Origin: Alcaligenaceae bacterium
GTDB lineage: Bacteria; Pseudomonadota; Gammaproteobacteria; Burkholderiales; Burkholderiaceae_B
Direction of reading: 5' to 3'
Length of the DNA stretch: 64,000 bases
Assembly (NCBI GenBank): GCA_013416395.1
Contig: JACCEP010000007.1
Location: 1-64,000, forward strand
In this document: piece by piece, positions 17,759 to 26,599 of the stretch
Numbering within the stretch: the stretch's first letter is position 1
Layout: the number at the start of each line of letters is the position of its first letter
Translations under genes and position numbers: made by a program
The notes under the pieces: model-generated
Database searches by the model: none
Told to the model about the DNA's origin: nothing
Seen by the model: the letters and a program-made list of their open reading frames with translations, nothing else

Positions 17759-18832
17759 ATGAAGCGAACTTATCAGCAAACGGCTGTACCGCAGTCACTG
17801 TCAAATGCTTGCAAACAGAATCTTGTTCGCACGTTTGCATACGCCGCGCTCTGCACCGGCATTCTTTTTGCCGCCTCGCCTGCCTCGGCGCAAGAGTATG
17901 ACCTGACGATGTCGGTCATTGTCTCGCCCGGCGATGGCTATTCCATACTGACCCAATCCGTGCCCGAACGCGTCCAGAAGGCCACCAACGGCAAGGTCAA
18001 GGTTACGGTCAGCGACTCCCTGGTTCCACCCGCCCAGATCGCAACAGCGATTCGCGAAGGCCGCGTAGACATGAGCGCCGCCCTGCATACCTACCTGGCC
18101 GCAGACGAGCCTCGTATGGGCATATTCAATTTGCCGGGTCTGATCAACAATGTCGAGGAATATAAAAAGGTCGGCGACGCCTTCTGGTTCGAAGACACCA
18201 AGAAAATCTGGAAAGAAAAATGGGACGCCATCGTGCTCGCAAACGGCGTATGGTGCACGCAGCAGCTATTCTCGAAAGAACCGATCAAGACGCTGGCCGA
18301 CTTCAAGGGCAAGCGATTGCGCGTGCATAACCCTCAGACGGCTGAGGTGGTGAACGCACTGGGCGGAAAGCCAGTTGCCCTGCCCGTTCCCGAGATCTAT
18401 CCAGCGCTTGAGCGCGGCGTGATCGACGGTCTGTTTACGTCGACGTGCGTGGGCAACGCTCTGGAATACTGGCGTCTTGCCAAAAACGTACAAAACTGGA
18501 GCCTCGGCCCCTTGAATGGCTGGGCGATACTGGCCAATCCAGAAAGTTGGAACAAGCTGCCGCCCGACATTCAAAAGCAAGTCGCAGGCGTAATGGATCA
18601 AATCCAGGAAGAGGCCTTTTCGCGCCATGCCGAGTTTGTGGGTAACGCCGTGAAAAAGATGGAATCCGAAGGCGTGGCCTTCTGGGTTGCACCCGACTCC
18701 GAGCGCGCCAAATTGATGCAGCCCCAGTACATCGGACCAGCCTACGACGCGTGGTACAAGCGGGCCCAAGAGGTGGGCTTCGACGGCAAGGCATATATCG
18801 AAAAGGTACGTAGCGTCCTAGGAAAACAATAG
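17759..18832 (+). CDS. TRAP transporter substrate-binding protein (DctP family)
   Basis: 357 residues with a long N-terminal signal peptide ending near SPASAQ (about 42-46). Family features: LANGVWCTQQLFSKEPIKTLADFKGKRLRV, then VPEIYPALERGVIDGLFTS, the stretch with the ligand-contacting region and the G-x-D-G loop of DctP receptors. The start is preceded by ACGGAGAAGACA. It is the receptor for the fused permease encoded divergently at 15473-17566. Confidence 0.9.
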   Translation: MKRTYQQTAVPQSLSNACKQNLVRTFAYAALCTGILFAASPASAQEYDLTMSVIVSPGDGYSILTQSVPERVQKATNGKVKVTVSDSLVPPAQIATAIREGRVDMSAALHTYLAADEPRMGIFNLPGLINNVEEYKKVGDAFWFEDTKKIWKEKWDAIVLANGVWCTQQLFSKEPIKTLADFKGKRLRVHNPQTAEVVNALGGKPVALPVPEIYPALERGVIDGLFTSTCVGNALEYWRLAKNVQNWSLGPLNGWAILANPESWNKLPPDIQKQVAGVMDQIQEEAFSRHAEFVGNAVKKMESEGVAFWVAPDSERAKLMQPQYIGPAYDAWYKRAQEVGFDGKAYIEKVRSVLGKQ

Positions 18833-18949
18833 GGCGGCTGATAGGGCGGCGGCTGGACTAAACTTGGTGTCTATGCACGTTCCAGGAATGGAATCGAGCA
18901 CCTCGAACGTGCCACCTTTTTTAACGCTCGCTAAATACAGAGAAATAAT

Positions 18950-19660
18950 ATGAAGTCCGAAGATGCAGATGATGTTTTCAAGGTGCATCGTGTTGCCGCA
19001 GTGTTGCGCCATAGTGTTACAGAAAGCATACGAAACGCCATTCTGGCAGGCCGCTTTCAGCCGGGCGAACGGCTGCCGGAAAGAGAGCTGTGCGAAATGA
19101 CTGGCGTCAGCCGCACCTTGGTGCGTGAAGCGCTGCGCCAGCTTGAGACCGAGAGATTGATCAAGGTCATTCCACATCGCGGGCCCGTTGTCGAGACGAT
19201 CACGCCCGAACAGGCCGACGGCATTTATAGGGTTCGTGAGGAGCTAGAAGGGCTGGCCAGTCAATTGTTTGCCGAACGCGCGACACCGGAACACCTGAAA
19301 AACCTGAAGCAGGCTTACACCGACCTTCGGGCTTCACATACCAAAGTTGACCCCTTGGGCCAACTGAAAGCCAAGAATCATTTTTACCGCTGCCTGCTGG
19401 ATGGTGCCGGCAACGAGGCGTTATCGAATAGTCTGCGCCTGTTGAACTCACAGATCATGCTGCTGCGGTCAATGTCCATGGCGGCGCCGGGGCGCGCCAA
19501 AAAAAGCCTCGTCGAATTGGGCGAGTTGCTCAAGGCACTGGAGGCTAAGGATGAAAAAGCAGCTCGCAAGGCCGGAAGCCGGCATGTCCGGAACGCGTCG
19601 GCCGTAGCAATTTCATTGTTGCGCCAGCAGAACGAGGACACCGCCCTTAAAAAAGCCTGA
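18950..19660 (+). CDS. GntR family regulator, FadR subfamily (FCD domain)
   Basis: 236 residues. N-terminal winged helix (about 10-75): ESIRNAILAGRFQPGERLPERELCEMTGVSRTLVREALRQLETERLIKVIPHRGPVV, a textbook GntR motif. The C-terminal FCD domain (about 85-225) has FYRCLLDGAGNEALSN and a metal/ligand-binding helix bundle that in relatives binds carboxylic acids. It follows the TRAP receptor gene and precedes the lactonase-like gene, so it is likely to regulate the surrounding catabolic genes in response to the imported acid or a breakdown product. Confidence 0.92.
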   Translation: MKSEDADDVFKVHRVAAVLRHSVTESIRNAILAGRFQPGERLPERELCEMTGVSRTLVREALRQLETERLIKVIPHRGPVVETITPEQADGIYRVREELEGLASQLFAERATPEHLKNLKQAYTDLRASHTKVDPLGQLKAKNHFYRCLLDGAGNEALSNSLRLLNSQIMLLRSMSMAAPGRAKKSLVELGELLKALEAKDEKAARKAGSRHVRNASAVAISLLRQQNEDTALKKA

Positions 19661-19749
19661 CATCTACGTTTCGCCCCAGAACTAAAAGATAACAAAACGA
19701 CTTGCCAGCCCGCTGGCCCACGAAAGAACAGGACTCGGGAGACTAATTC

Positions 19750-20571
19750 ATGGATGCTCAAGGCATTGCACCCTTTGAACTCTACGCCATCAGATATGCA
19801 CGGCATGGCGGCCGCAAGGCGCATGACAACTATATCGGCCCCGTGGATTTCCATGATGCCGAGTCTGATCTTGAGTATTACGTATGGGTGGCCCGGCGCA
19901 ACAGCGAGGTATATGTCATCGATACCGGCTTCGAGGAACGTTCAGCGCGGGCGCGCGGGCGCGAACTGCTTATGCCCGTCAAAGATGGCCTGGCGCTTGT
20001 CGGCGTGGCCGCCGAAAGCGTCGAGCACATCATCCTGACCCACTTGCATTACGACCACGCCGGCACGCTGGACCAATTTCCCAAGGCCAAGTTCCACGTT
20101 CAGGATGCCGAAACCGCTTATGCAACAGGCCGCTGCATGTGTCACCCCGCCCTGCGCCAGCCGTTCAATGTCGACGACATAGTCAGTTTTGTGCGCAAGC
20201 TCTATGGTGGCCAAGTGGAGTTTCATCGTGGCGACACCGAATTGGCGCCGGGCCTGACCTTACACCTGGTCGGCGGCCATACGGCGGGTCTGCAGATTGT
20301 CCGTGTCTGGACAAAACGCGGCTGGGTCGTTATTGCTTCCGACGCCACCCATCTGTATGGAAATATAGAACACCAGATACCCTTTCCCGCCGTCTATAAC
20401 GTAGGCGATATGTTGGAAGGTCATAATTTGGTGCGCCGCCTGGCCGATTCGCCCCAGCACATTATTCCGGGACACGACCCTCAGGTCATGCAGCGTTACC
20501 CCGCCCTGTCACCAGAGACCGCCGGGAAAGTGGTCCGCCTGGATGTAGCCCCCAATAACCCCGCCAAATAA
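19750..20571 (+). CDS. MBL-fold hydrolase, N-acyl homoserine lactonase-like
   Basis: 273 residues. The metallo-beta-lactamase signature HLHYDHAG (H-x-H-x-D-H) is complete, followed by GGHTAG, ASDATH and IPGHDPQV, which supply the remaining metal ligands of AiiA-like lactonases. Known relatives open lactone rings, including acyl-homoserine lactones. Here the setting among catabolic genes suggests a lactone intermediate of the pathway rather than quorum quenching, but the sequence cannot decide. Plus-strand neighbours: SDR and hydroxyacid dehydrogenase genes. Confidence 0.8.
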   Translation: MDAQGIAPFELYAIRYARHGGRKAHDNYIGPVDFHDAESDLEYYVWVARRNSEVYVIDTGFEERSARARGRELLMPVKDGLALVGVAAESVEHIILTHLHYDHAGTLDQFPKAKFHVQDAETAYATGRCMCHPALRQPFNVDDIVSFVRKLYGGQVEFHRGDTELAPGLTLHLVGGHTAGLQIVRVWTKRGWVVIASDATHLYGNIEHQIPFPAVYNVGDMLEGHNLVRRLADSPQHIIPGHDPQVMQRYPALSPETAGKVVRLDVAPNNPAK

Positions 20572-20607
20572 ACGCGCATCCGCGCCTGCACGCCCCACTC
20601 ACCCACT

Positions 20608-21393
20608 ATGATGCTCGAAAACAAATGCGCCCTGATTACCGGCTCCATCCGCGGGCTGGGTTATGCCATTGCCGAAGACCTTGCCATGGCCGGCTGCAAC
20701 ATCGTAATGCACGGCCTGGAGCCGGAAGACCTTGCACATGATGCCGCCGATAATCTGCGCCAGGCATCGGGACGCAGCGTTCTGCTTAGCCGAGCCGACC
20801 TTGCCCGCGTAGACCAGATCGAAGCATTGATGCATGCGGCGCAGCAGCAGTTCGGCAATGTGGATATCGTCGTCAATAATGCCGTAATCAGGCATTTCGC
20901 GCCGGCCGAAGAGCTTCCCGCTCTGCACTGGGACGAGTCCATCGCCGTGAACCTGTCGGCCGCCTTCCATACATCTCGGCTTGCCATACCGGGGATGCGA
21001 ACACGCGCATGGGGCCGCATCATAAACATGTCTTCCGTCTATGGCTCATCGGCAGCGGTCAATCGCGTGGGCTACGTCACCACGAAGACCGGACTAATCG
21101 GCATGACCCGCGCCATAGCGCTGGAAACCGCGACCAGCGGCATTACCTGCAATGCGGTATGTCCTGGCACAGTTCCTACGCCGGCCATCCTGGAACGTAT
21201 CGCCGGCATAGCTGCCAAAGCGGGCGTATCGCAAGAGCAGGCCACCCACGAATACCTGGCCCAGCGCCAGCCCACCGGTCGATTCGTTGCAATGGAAAGC
21301 GTCGCTGCCATGATCCGTTTTTTGTGCAGCGACGCGGGGCGAGACGTCACCGGCGCCGTCTTACCCATAGACGGCGGCTGGACGGCTGCATAG
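20608..21393 (+). CDS. Short-chain dehydrogenase/reductase (SDR), first copy
   Basis: 261 residues. Cofactor motif TGSIRGLG near the N-terminus, NNAVI for the NNAG-type motif, and the active site SSVYGSSAAVNRVGYVTTKTG with Ser, Tyr and Lys in place (YVTTK). The C-terminus GAVLPIDGGWTA is typical of 3-hydroxybutyrate dehydrogenase-like SDRs. It should interconvert a hydroxyl and a keto group with NAD(P). It lies 36 bases after the lactonase-like gene. Confidence 0.88.
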   Translation: MMLENKCALITGSIRGLGYAIAEDLAMAGCNIVMHGLEPEDLAHDAADNLRQASGRSVLLSRADLARVDQIEALMHAAQQQFGNVDIVVNNAVIRHFAPAEELPALHWDESIAVNLSAAFHTSRLAIPGMRTRAWGRIINMSSVYGSSAAVNRVGYVTTKTGLIGMTRAIALETATSGITCNAVCPGTVPTPAILERIAGIAAKAGVSQEQATHEYLAQRQPTGRFVAMESVAAMIRFLCSDAGRDVTGAVLPIDGGWTAA

Positions 21394-21439
21394 GTCTAAT
21401 TCTGATTACCCAATATCAAATCAAGCAAAAGGAGCAGAC

Positions 21440-22360
21440 ATGAGCGAAGTGCAAAAAAAACGGCTCGGATTCATAGGTATAGGAAGAATGGGCGGGCCCA
21501 TCGTCAGCCGCTTGATAGACGCCGGATATGAATTGGTCATCTGCGATGCCAATCAGGAAGCGTTGGCTCCGCTGTTGAGTAAAGGCGCGGTGCGCGCCGA
21601 CACGCCTAAGGCCGTTGCCGATCTGGCCTCCATCGTTCTGATCTCCCTGCCTACGCCTGATGTCGTTGCCCTGGTTGGCCTTGGGGAAAACGGTCTGGTG
21701 GAAGGCAGTGCCGTGCGCACCGTGATTGACTTGTCGACAACCGGCGCCAGTGTCGCCAAAAAACTGGCGCAAGGCCTGGCTGAGCGATCCATAAGCACCA
21801 TAGACTGCCCGGTGAGCGGCGGCGTAGCAGGGGCGACAAAGGGCACACTGGCTCTGATGGTGGCAGGCGACAAGGACCGCGCCCAAGAGGTCAAGCCCAT
21901 ACTGGATATTCTGGGCAAGCAGTTTTATGTCGGCGCTGAGCCCGGCATGGCGCAAACTCTGAAAGTCATCAACAACCTGGTTTCGGTCACCGCGCTGGTG
22001 GTTACATCGGAAGCGCTTGTCATGGGCACTAAAGCGGGCCTGGATGCTGACATCATCACTGAAGTGATCAATGCCGGATCCGGCCGATCCAATGCGTCCG
22101 AAGTGAAGATTCCAAATTTTGTCCTGTCGCGCACCTTCGATTTCGGCTTCTCACTAGGCCTGTCCGCCAAGGACGTGCGCCTGTGCATGGAGGAAGCCGA
22201 TAGTCTGGGCATACCCATGCCCGTCGGCCAAGCCGTTCGCGCCTTCCTGAACTCATCCGCCGAGAAGCTAGGCTACCAGGCCGACATGACCGAAATGATC
22301 CGTGTCATCGAAGACCAGGTGGGTGTCGAAGTCCGCGGCAAGGCCGCCAAGCCAGCATGA
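21440..22360 (+). CDS. 3-hydroxyisobutyrate dehydrogenase-like oxidoreductase (second copy)
   Basis: 306 residues. GFIGIGRMGGPIVSRLIDAGYE is the Rossmann nucleotide-binding motif, DCPVSGGVAGA the substrate loop and LKVINNLVSV the catalytic-lysine motif. Same family as the gene at 12611-13525, probably acting on a different hydroxy acid. Its ribosome site (AAAGGAG) is strong and its last bases overlap the start of the next SDR gene by 4, so the two are co-translated. Confidence 0.88.
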   Translation: MSEVQKKRLGFIGIGRMGGPIVSRLIDAGYELVICDANQEALAPLLSKGAVRADTPKAVADLASIVLISLPTPDVVALVGLGENGLVEGSAVRTVIDLSTTGASVAKKLAQGLAERSISTIDCPVSGGVAGATKGTLALMVAGDKDRAQEVKPILDILGKQFYVGAEPGMAQTLKVINNLVSVTALVVTSEALVMGTKAGLDADIITEVINAGSGRSNASEVKIPNFVLSRTFDFGFSLGLSAKDVRLCMEEADSLGIPMPVGQAVRAFLNSSAEKLGYQADMTEMIRVIEDQVGVEVRGKAAKPA

Positions 22361-23148
22361 CCCGCCAACGGATCGCCGTGATCACAGGGGGTGCCAGCGG
22401 CATCGGCCGGGCATGCGCGACTCGTTTTGCGGAAGAAGGCTGCGCCGTCGCTATCCTGGATACCGATAAGCACAAAGGCTGTGAAACGGCGCAGCATATC
22501 GCCCGCAGCGGCGCAGTTGCCAGGTATTACCCCTGCGATGTGGCCGACCGAGTACAAATGCAGCAGGTGGCAGCGACCTTAGAACGCGAGATGGGCCCGG
22601 CGGACATTCTGGTCACTTCTGCTGCGCTGATTCCCAACACGGAATCGATACTGGACATGGACATGGCAAGCCACGATCGTATGTGGCAAGTCAACTACCA
22701 TGGAACCTTGCACGCGTGCATCGATTTCGGACGTCAGATGCGAGAACGCAGGCAGGGCTCAATTGTTACATTGGGGTCCATCAACAGCCTCTTGCCGTTG
22801 CCGCTGCCCGCCTACAATCCCGGAAAAGCGGCCATTCAGCGCTTGACTCAGTTGCTAGCCGTAGAGCTTGGACACCACGGAATCCGCGTCAACTCGGTGG
22901 CCCCCACTTATGTGCTGACAGAGGGCCTGCAAGAAAAAATCGATGCAGGCCATCGGGATCTGGGCAAGATTCTTGCGGTGCATGCCCTGGACACCCTGCC
23001 TGGCACAGAGGACGTTGCGCAAGCCGTAGCTTTCCTGTGCTCTGAGGCTGCTTCAAAGATTACCGGAGTGCTGCTTCCGGTGGATTCAGGCTGGGGAGCC
23101 GCCGTCAGCTATAAAACGTACGCGGGCGGCGTCCCCTGGGATGATTGA
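22357..23148 (+). CDS. Short-chain dehydrogenase/reductase (SDR), second copy
   Basis: 263 residues. TGGASGIGRACA is the glycine-rich cofactor motif, CDVADR the acidic adenine-binding position, and LGSINSLLPLPLPAYNPGKAA holds the catalytic Ser, Tyr and Lys (YNPGK). The conserved Asn motif reads VTSAALI instead of NNAG, a small deviation. Start ATG overlaps the preceding stop (ATGA). It converges with the Bug receptor gene, with 2 bases between them. Confidence 0.87.
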   Translation: MTRQRIAVITGGASGIGRACATRFAEEGCAVAILDTDKHKGCETAQHIARSGAVARYYPCDVADRVQMQQVAATLEREMGPADILVTSAALIPNTESILDMDMASHDRMWQVNYHGTLHACIDFGRQMRERRQGSIVTLGSINSLLPLPLPAYNPGKAAIQRLTQLLAVELGHHGIRVNSVAPTYVLTEGLQEKIDAGHRDLGKILAVHALDTLPGTEDVAQAVAFLCSEAASKITGVLLPVDSGWGAAVSYKTYAGGVPWDD

Positions 23149-23150
23149 GC

Positions 23151-24134
23151 TTAGTTGGTTTTCTCAGCGAATACCGAGGCAGCCGATGCATCGATGATCT
23201 TTTGGTCCTCCGCCAGCTGCTTGGAGAACTCTTCCGGCGAGCTGCCCACCGGCGACAAGAGCAAAGGCTTCAGCACTTTCAAGACTTCGGGCGCGTTAGC
23301 CGCCTTGTGAAAGCCATCGGCAATTTTTTTCTTTATGGCTTCCGGCGTTCCTGCCGGTGCGAAGATGCCGTACCAATTGTTGGTGAACTTTGCATCGCTC
23401 AAGCCTGCTTCCGCGTAGGTGGGGACATCGGGCAGTTCCGCCAGACGCTTATCGGCGCTTACGGCAAGTATTCGCAAATCGCCAGATTTATGAGCCGCCA
23501 GGACCGACGACGTGCCTGTCACCAGCGAGGTAACGTGCCCGCCGATGACATCGCCTACCGCTGCCGAGGTACCCCCATAGCGCACATTGGTCACCTTATC
23601 GCTCAAACCCAGTGAGGACATAAGACCTGTTCCCACCATTAGCGTAAAGGGCTCGCCACTGGCCCAACTGCAGTTGTTGGCATCAATAGCACAATGGCGC
23701 TTATAGTCTGCCACAGTCTTGATGTCGGTCTTGCCTTTCACCACGATGGCCGTTGGCCCGGTCGCCATCATGCTGACGGGGGTCAATTGCGTCAGCGGAT
23801 CAACCTTGAGGGATTTGTTGGTGTGCTTGAGCATGGCGATGGCTGGGATGGATACCAGCAATGTATAGCCGTCCGGCTTGGCCCTGATGGTTTCGTTGGT
23901 GGCGATAAGCCCATCTGCCCCAGGTTTATTCTCGACGACAACGGACTTCCCCCACTCTTGGGCCAGAAAGTGTGCCATAGCGCGGGATACATTGTCGCTG
24001 CCGCCGCCAGGCGAATACGGCACGATGATCACAACGTTCTTTTCCGGAAATTTTGCTGCGTCCTCTTGCGCGTTGGCGGTCGCCCCCATGGCAAGGGCAA
24101 GACCCAAACCCAGGGCCAGTTTCGATAGCTTCAT
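23151..24134 (-). CDS. Bug (TctC) family tripartite tricarboxylate receptor
   Basis: 327 residues from the ATG at 24134, which has an AGGAGAGAG site; an upstream in-frame extension lacks any signal peptide. Signal MKLSKLALGLGLALAMGATANAQ, then FPEKNVVIIVPYSPGGGSDNVSRAMA, the defining motif of Bug receptors, and VVENKPGADGLI. These periplasmic proteins deliver carboxylates to TctAB or act as sensors. No tctA or tctB gene is in the window, as is usual for the expanded Bug families of Alcaligenaceae. Confidence 0.9.
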   Translation of the reverse strand: MKLSKLALGLGLALAMGATANAQEDAAKFPEKNVVIIVPYSPGGGSDNVSRAMAHFLAQEWGKSVVVENKPGADGLIATNETIRAKPDGYTLLVSIPAIAMLKHTNKSLKVDPLTQLTPVSMMATGPTAIVVKGKTDIKTVADYKRHCAIDANNCSWASGEPFTLMVGTGLMSSLGLSDKVTNVRYGGTSAAVGDVIGGHVTSLVTGTSSVLAAHKSGDLRILAVSADKRLAELPDVPTYAEAGLSDAKFTNNWYGIFAPAGTPEAIKKKIADGFHKAANAPEVLKVLKPLLLSPVGSSPEEFSKQLAEDQKIIDASAASVFAEKTN

Positions 24135-24183
24135 TGGTCTCTCTCCTGTTATGTATTTATTTGCTGATGAAGTATGTTCAAGC

Positions 24184-25065
24184 CTAATCGTCATCAGCGA
24201 ACTTGCGTTCGACCGCCACGGATTCCTCCATGCCCACGAATCGGTTGAAGTCCTGAAATGAAGTGATGCGATCGGCAATCACGTTCGTTGAGCAACCTTC
24301 TTGCATAAAGCTTTCCATCATTTCCTTGACCGCTTTATGCATGGCGAACATTGGTTCTATCGGGCAGATCGCAAACGAGAAACCCAACTCGTGAACTTCA
24401 TCCAGCGAAAGGAACGGTGTCTTGCCCGATCGGGCCATATTGAAAAGTATGGGCTTGCCCAGCGGTTTTAGCCGACGACCAATCTCGCGCAACTGTTCCA
24501 TGCTTTCAGGGGCATCCACGTATAGTCCGTCGGCCCCCTCTTCCGCATACGCTTCAAGCCTGTCGAGCGCGTCGTCCAGGCCGTTTACGGCCACGGCATC
24601 GGTACGGGCCACAATGAAAAAATTGGGGTCACGCCGTGCTTCGAGCATGGCGCGCAGCTTCAGCCTCATTTCGCGTTTCGTGATTACTTGTTTGCCGGCG
24701 AAGTGACCGCATTTCTTGGGCAAGGCCTGGTCTTCAATGTGCAGGCAAGAAGCGCCCGCCTCTTCCCACAGTTCCATGGTTCTTTGAACGTCGAGGATCC
24801 CGCCGTAGCCGGTGTCGGCATCGGCAAAAACGGGAACCGTGGAGACCCGGCAGATGCGGCGAATATGCTCGAACATCTCTGTTTGGGTCAACAGGCCCAC
24901 ATCTGCCTTACCCAAAAGAATCGCCGAGGCAGCAAACCCACTGACAAAGATGGCCGGCGCGCCCGCCTGCTCAGCCAGCTTGGCAGTAACCGCGTCATGC
25001 GCGCCCATGCAGACGAAAGGACCTTTCTTGAAAAGCTCGCGGAATTGGGCCGAACGTGGATTCAT
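24184..25065 (-). CDS. Isocitrate lyase/PEP mutase superfamily lyase
   Basis: 293 residues from the ATG at 25065 (good AGGAGACACG site). FADADTGYGG (about 80-89) binds Mg2+ and substrate, and KKCGH at 117-121 is the catalytic cysteine loop shared by isocitrate and 2-methylisocitrate lyases. The superfamily cleaves or forms C-C bonds of 2-hydroxy or 2-oxo dicarboxylates. The catalytic Cys argues for a lyase rather than a phosphonate mutase. The Bug receptor gene follows 50 bases downstream and is probably in the same transcript. Confidence 0.87.
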   Translation of the reverse strand: MNPRSAQFRELFKKGPFVCMGAHDAVTAKLAEQAGAPAIFVSGFAASAILLGKADVGLLTQTEMFEHIRRICRVSTVPVFADADTGYGGILDVQRTMELWEEAGASCLHIEDQALPKKCGHFAGKQVITKREMRLKLRAMLEARRDPNFFIVARTDAVAVNGLDDALDRLEAYAEEGADGLYVDAPESMEQLREIGRRLKPLGKPILFNMARSGKTPFLSLDEVHELGFSFAICPIEPMFAMHKAVKEMMESFMQEGCSTNVIADRITSFQDFNRFVGMEESVAVERKFADDD

Positions 25066-25132
25066 CGTGTCTCCTGGATTGTGGATGAGTCCTGCTGAAT
25101 CCTGAACCAGCAAGATTACAAGCAGTCAATAA

Positions 25133-25158
25133 TACAATCCTATAGAACTCTACAATCC
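25133..25158. promoter_or_regulatory. Direct repeat upstream of lyase gene, candidate regulatory site
   Basis: TACAATCC occurs at 25133-25140 and again at 25151-25158, with the first copy inside ATAATACAAT. The arrangement TAGAACT followed by ACAATC is also present at 13994-14006 upstream of the PrpD gene. It lies in the promoter region of the minus-strand lyase/receptor operon. Confidence 0.4.
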
Positions 25159-25191
25159 AATGCAAGGATGAAAATGCGGGTTGCCGACGAG

Positions 25192-25636
25192 TCAGGATGA
25201 CGAACGTGCCTGCCTGTAGGTTATTGAACGGGGTGAGAACGCCGTATTGTTTGGGCTCCGGGTGGGGGCAAGACCCACGGTGTCACCAAGAACTGGTCGC
25301 AACCGCTCCAAGGTGAGTAACGCCTTGGCTTCCTCTACACGCAGTGGGCGTCGATGCACGACACGCTGGCCTCGCCGGTCGAGGGAAACGATAGCTCCGG
25401 CGACGGCTTTGACGCCGGGAATGTGGTCCAGCAAAGTATTTTGCAACGTCTGCAATTTCTTGCCTGGGCTGACATCTTTCAGCTGCAAGACTTCCGAGTC
25501 GTCTTCGTCTTCGAGTGCGGCGTCCAGGCGTCGCCGTAGGCATAAACGCTACAACAGGTCTTGCCAAAATCTTGAGGCGCAGGTCACAGGCAGACGACAC
25601 CCTGAGAACGGTTAAGGTTACCCAAGCACATTGCAT
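25192..25636 (-). other. Unrecognised open stretch, possible gene remnant
   Basis: On the minus strand a frame without ATG start reads LRRRLDAALEDEDDSEVLQ, then KKLQTLQNTLLDHIPGVKAVAGAIVSL and RRPLRVEEAKALLTLERLRP to a stop at 25192. The composition looks protein-like, but I recognise no family, and stop codons sit upstream of about 25545. A second minus-strand frame (25283-25636) is arginine-rich and looks like a shadow. It could be the end of a decayed gene at an island boundary. Confidence 0.25.
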
Positions 25637-26063
25637 GCTTGCCCGTCAGAATAATTCAGCCCTGAGCAGATTAATCAAACACAATAATAAATAAATTACG
25701 ACGATTGAAGAAGCGAACCGTTGCAAACATTTTAAACAAACTTACCGCTTAAAATAAGAAGTTGTATACAGTGACACTACGGACTTGAAGCGTCGGTGCG
25801 AGGACGGTTGGCAAATCGACTTATTCATCGAGCAGTTAACGGATTAGTCAATCAAATGTTACAGACACGCATTAAGACCAGCAACTATTAGAAATAATTT
25901 GAGGTTATTATTAGCATCTTAAAAAAATAATTTTGGCTGTTTACCAAATGGCATTAGGCTCGAACAATTAGCCTTTTAACACCCAACAAAGCAGTCCTAT
26001 AGCCAACAGACTGATCATCACAAGCGGCGTGCATACGCCGCATCAACCGGAATCAACATTAAG
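25637..26063. promoter_or_regulatory. AT-rich leader region upstream of the cellulose operon
   Basis: This gene-free stretch is much richer in A and T than its surroundings, with runs such as AATAATAAATAAATTA and TTAAAAAAATAATTTTGG. It probably holds the bcs promoter and could be a target of a nucleoid silencer. I could not assign a convincing -35/-10 pair. A strong hairpin lies at its 3' end (separate entry). Confidence 0.5.
26024..26041. promoter_or_regulatory. GCGGCGT-GCAT-ACGCCGC inverted repeat before bcsD
   Basis: Seven-base perfect arms with a four-base loop, ending 22 bases before the bcsD start. It stands out as GC-rich within AT-rich DNA. It could be a regulator operator or an mRNA hairpin affecting initiation; no U-run follows, so it is not an ordinary terminator. 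Confidence 0.5.
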
Positions 26064-26516
26064 ATGGAAAGCCACGTCATTAGCTACCTGGAAAGCCAGC
26101 GTCGGGGAGCGCAATGGGAATTGTTTTTACGTTCACTAGCCGTTTCGCTGCAAAATTGGGCGCCGAGCGACACCTTACGTAAATTGATGCGAGACGCTGG
26201 TGTACACACCGGGCAAGATTTAGTATTGCCCACGTGTGAAACTCTGATCGATTTAGAAGCAGCCGCAAATGAACACTGGACACGCATGGGCTGGGGATTT
26301 GTGAAAATCCAAGAACAGCATGATTGCATTTCGATTACTCATGATTACGCACCACTAGAGGCCGTATTTGGAAGAGAAGCCATGGAATGGGTTGGTAGCT
26401 TTCTAGAGGGCATTTATCAACAGTGGTTTGTGTTCTTAGGTGCTGGAGATGGCCTGCAGGTCAAACAAGTTGGCGTCAGCGACACAGGTGCATTGAATTA
26501 TAAATTTGGTCGTTAA
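26064..26516 (+). CDS. bcsD: Cellulose synthase subunit D
   Basis: 150 residues, close to the 156 of Komagataeibacter AcsD/BcsD. Recognisable stretches are QWELFLRSLAVSLQ near the N-terminus, LEAAANEHWTRMGWGFVKI and HDYAPLEAVFG in the middle, and FLEGIYQQWFVFLGAG towards the C-terminus. In the type I systems BcsD is a periplasmic octameric ring that guides nascent glucan chains. It begins the operon here. The start codon has only a weak site (GGAATC about 13 bases away). Confidence 0.85.
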   Translation: MESHVISYLESQRRGAQWELFLRSLAVSLQNWAPSDTLRKLMRDAGVHTGQDLVLPTCETLIDLEAAANEHWTRMGWGFVKIQEQHDCISITHDYAPLEAVFGREAMEWVGSFLEGIYQQWFVFLGAGDGLQVKQVGVSDTGALNYKFGR

Positions 26517-26599
26517 TATGAACGGTGCCCAAAGCCGCATACGGATCTTCGGCATATTGGTGCCCCGCATTACTGACCAAACGTCCTATGGTATTAACG

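Noticed and set aside
18825-18860. Tandem TAGGGCGGCTGA-like repeat after the TRAP receptor
   Set aside because: Only two imperfect units, no further copies seen, probably chance in a GC-rich stretch.
25283-25636. Arginine-rich minus-strand frame
   Set aside because: Composition is typical of a wrong frame and no protein family is apparent.
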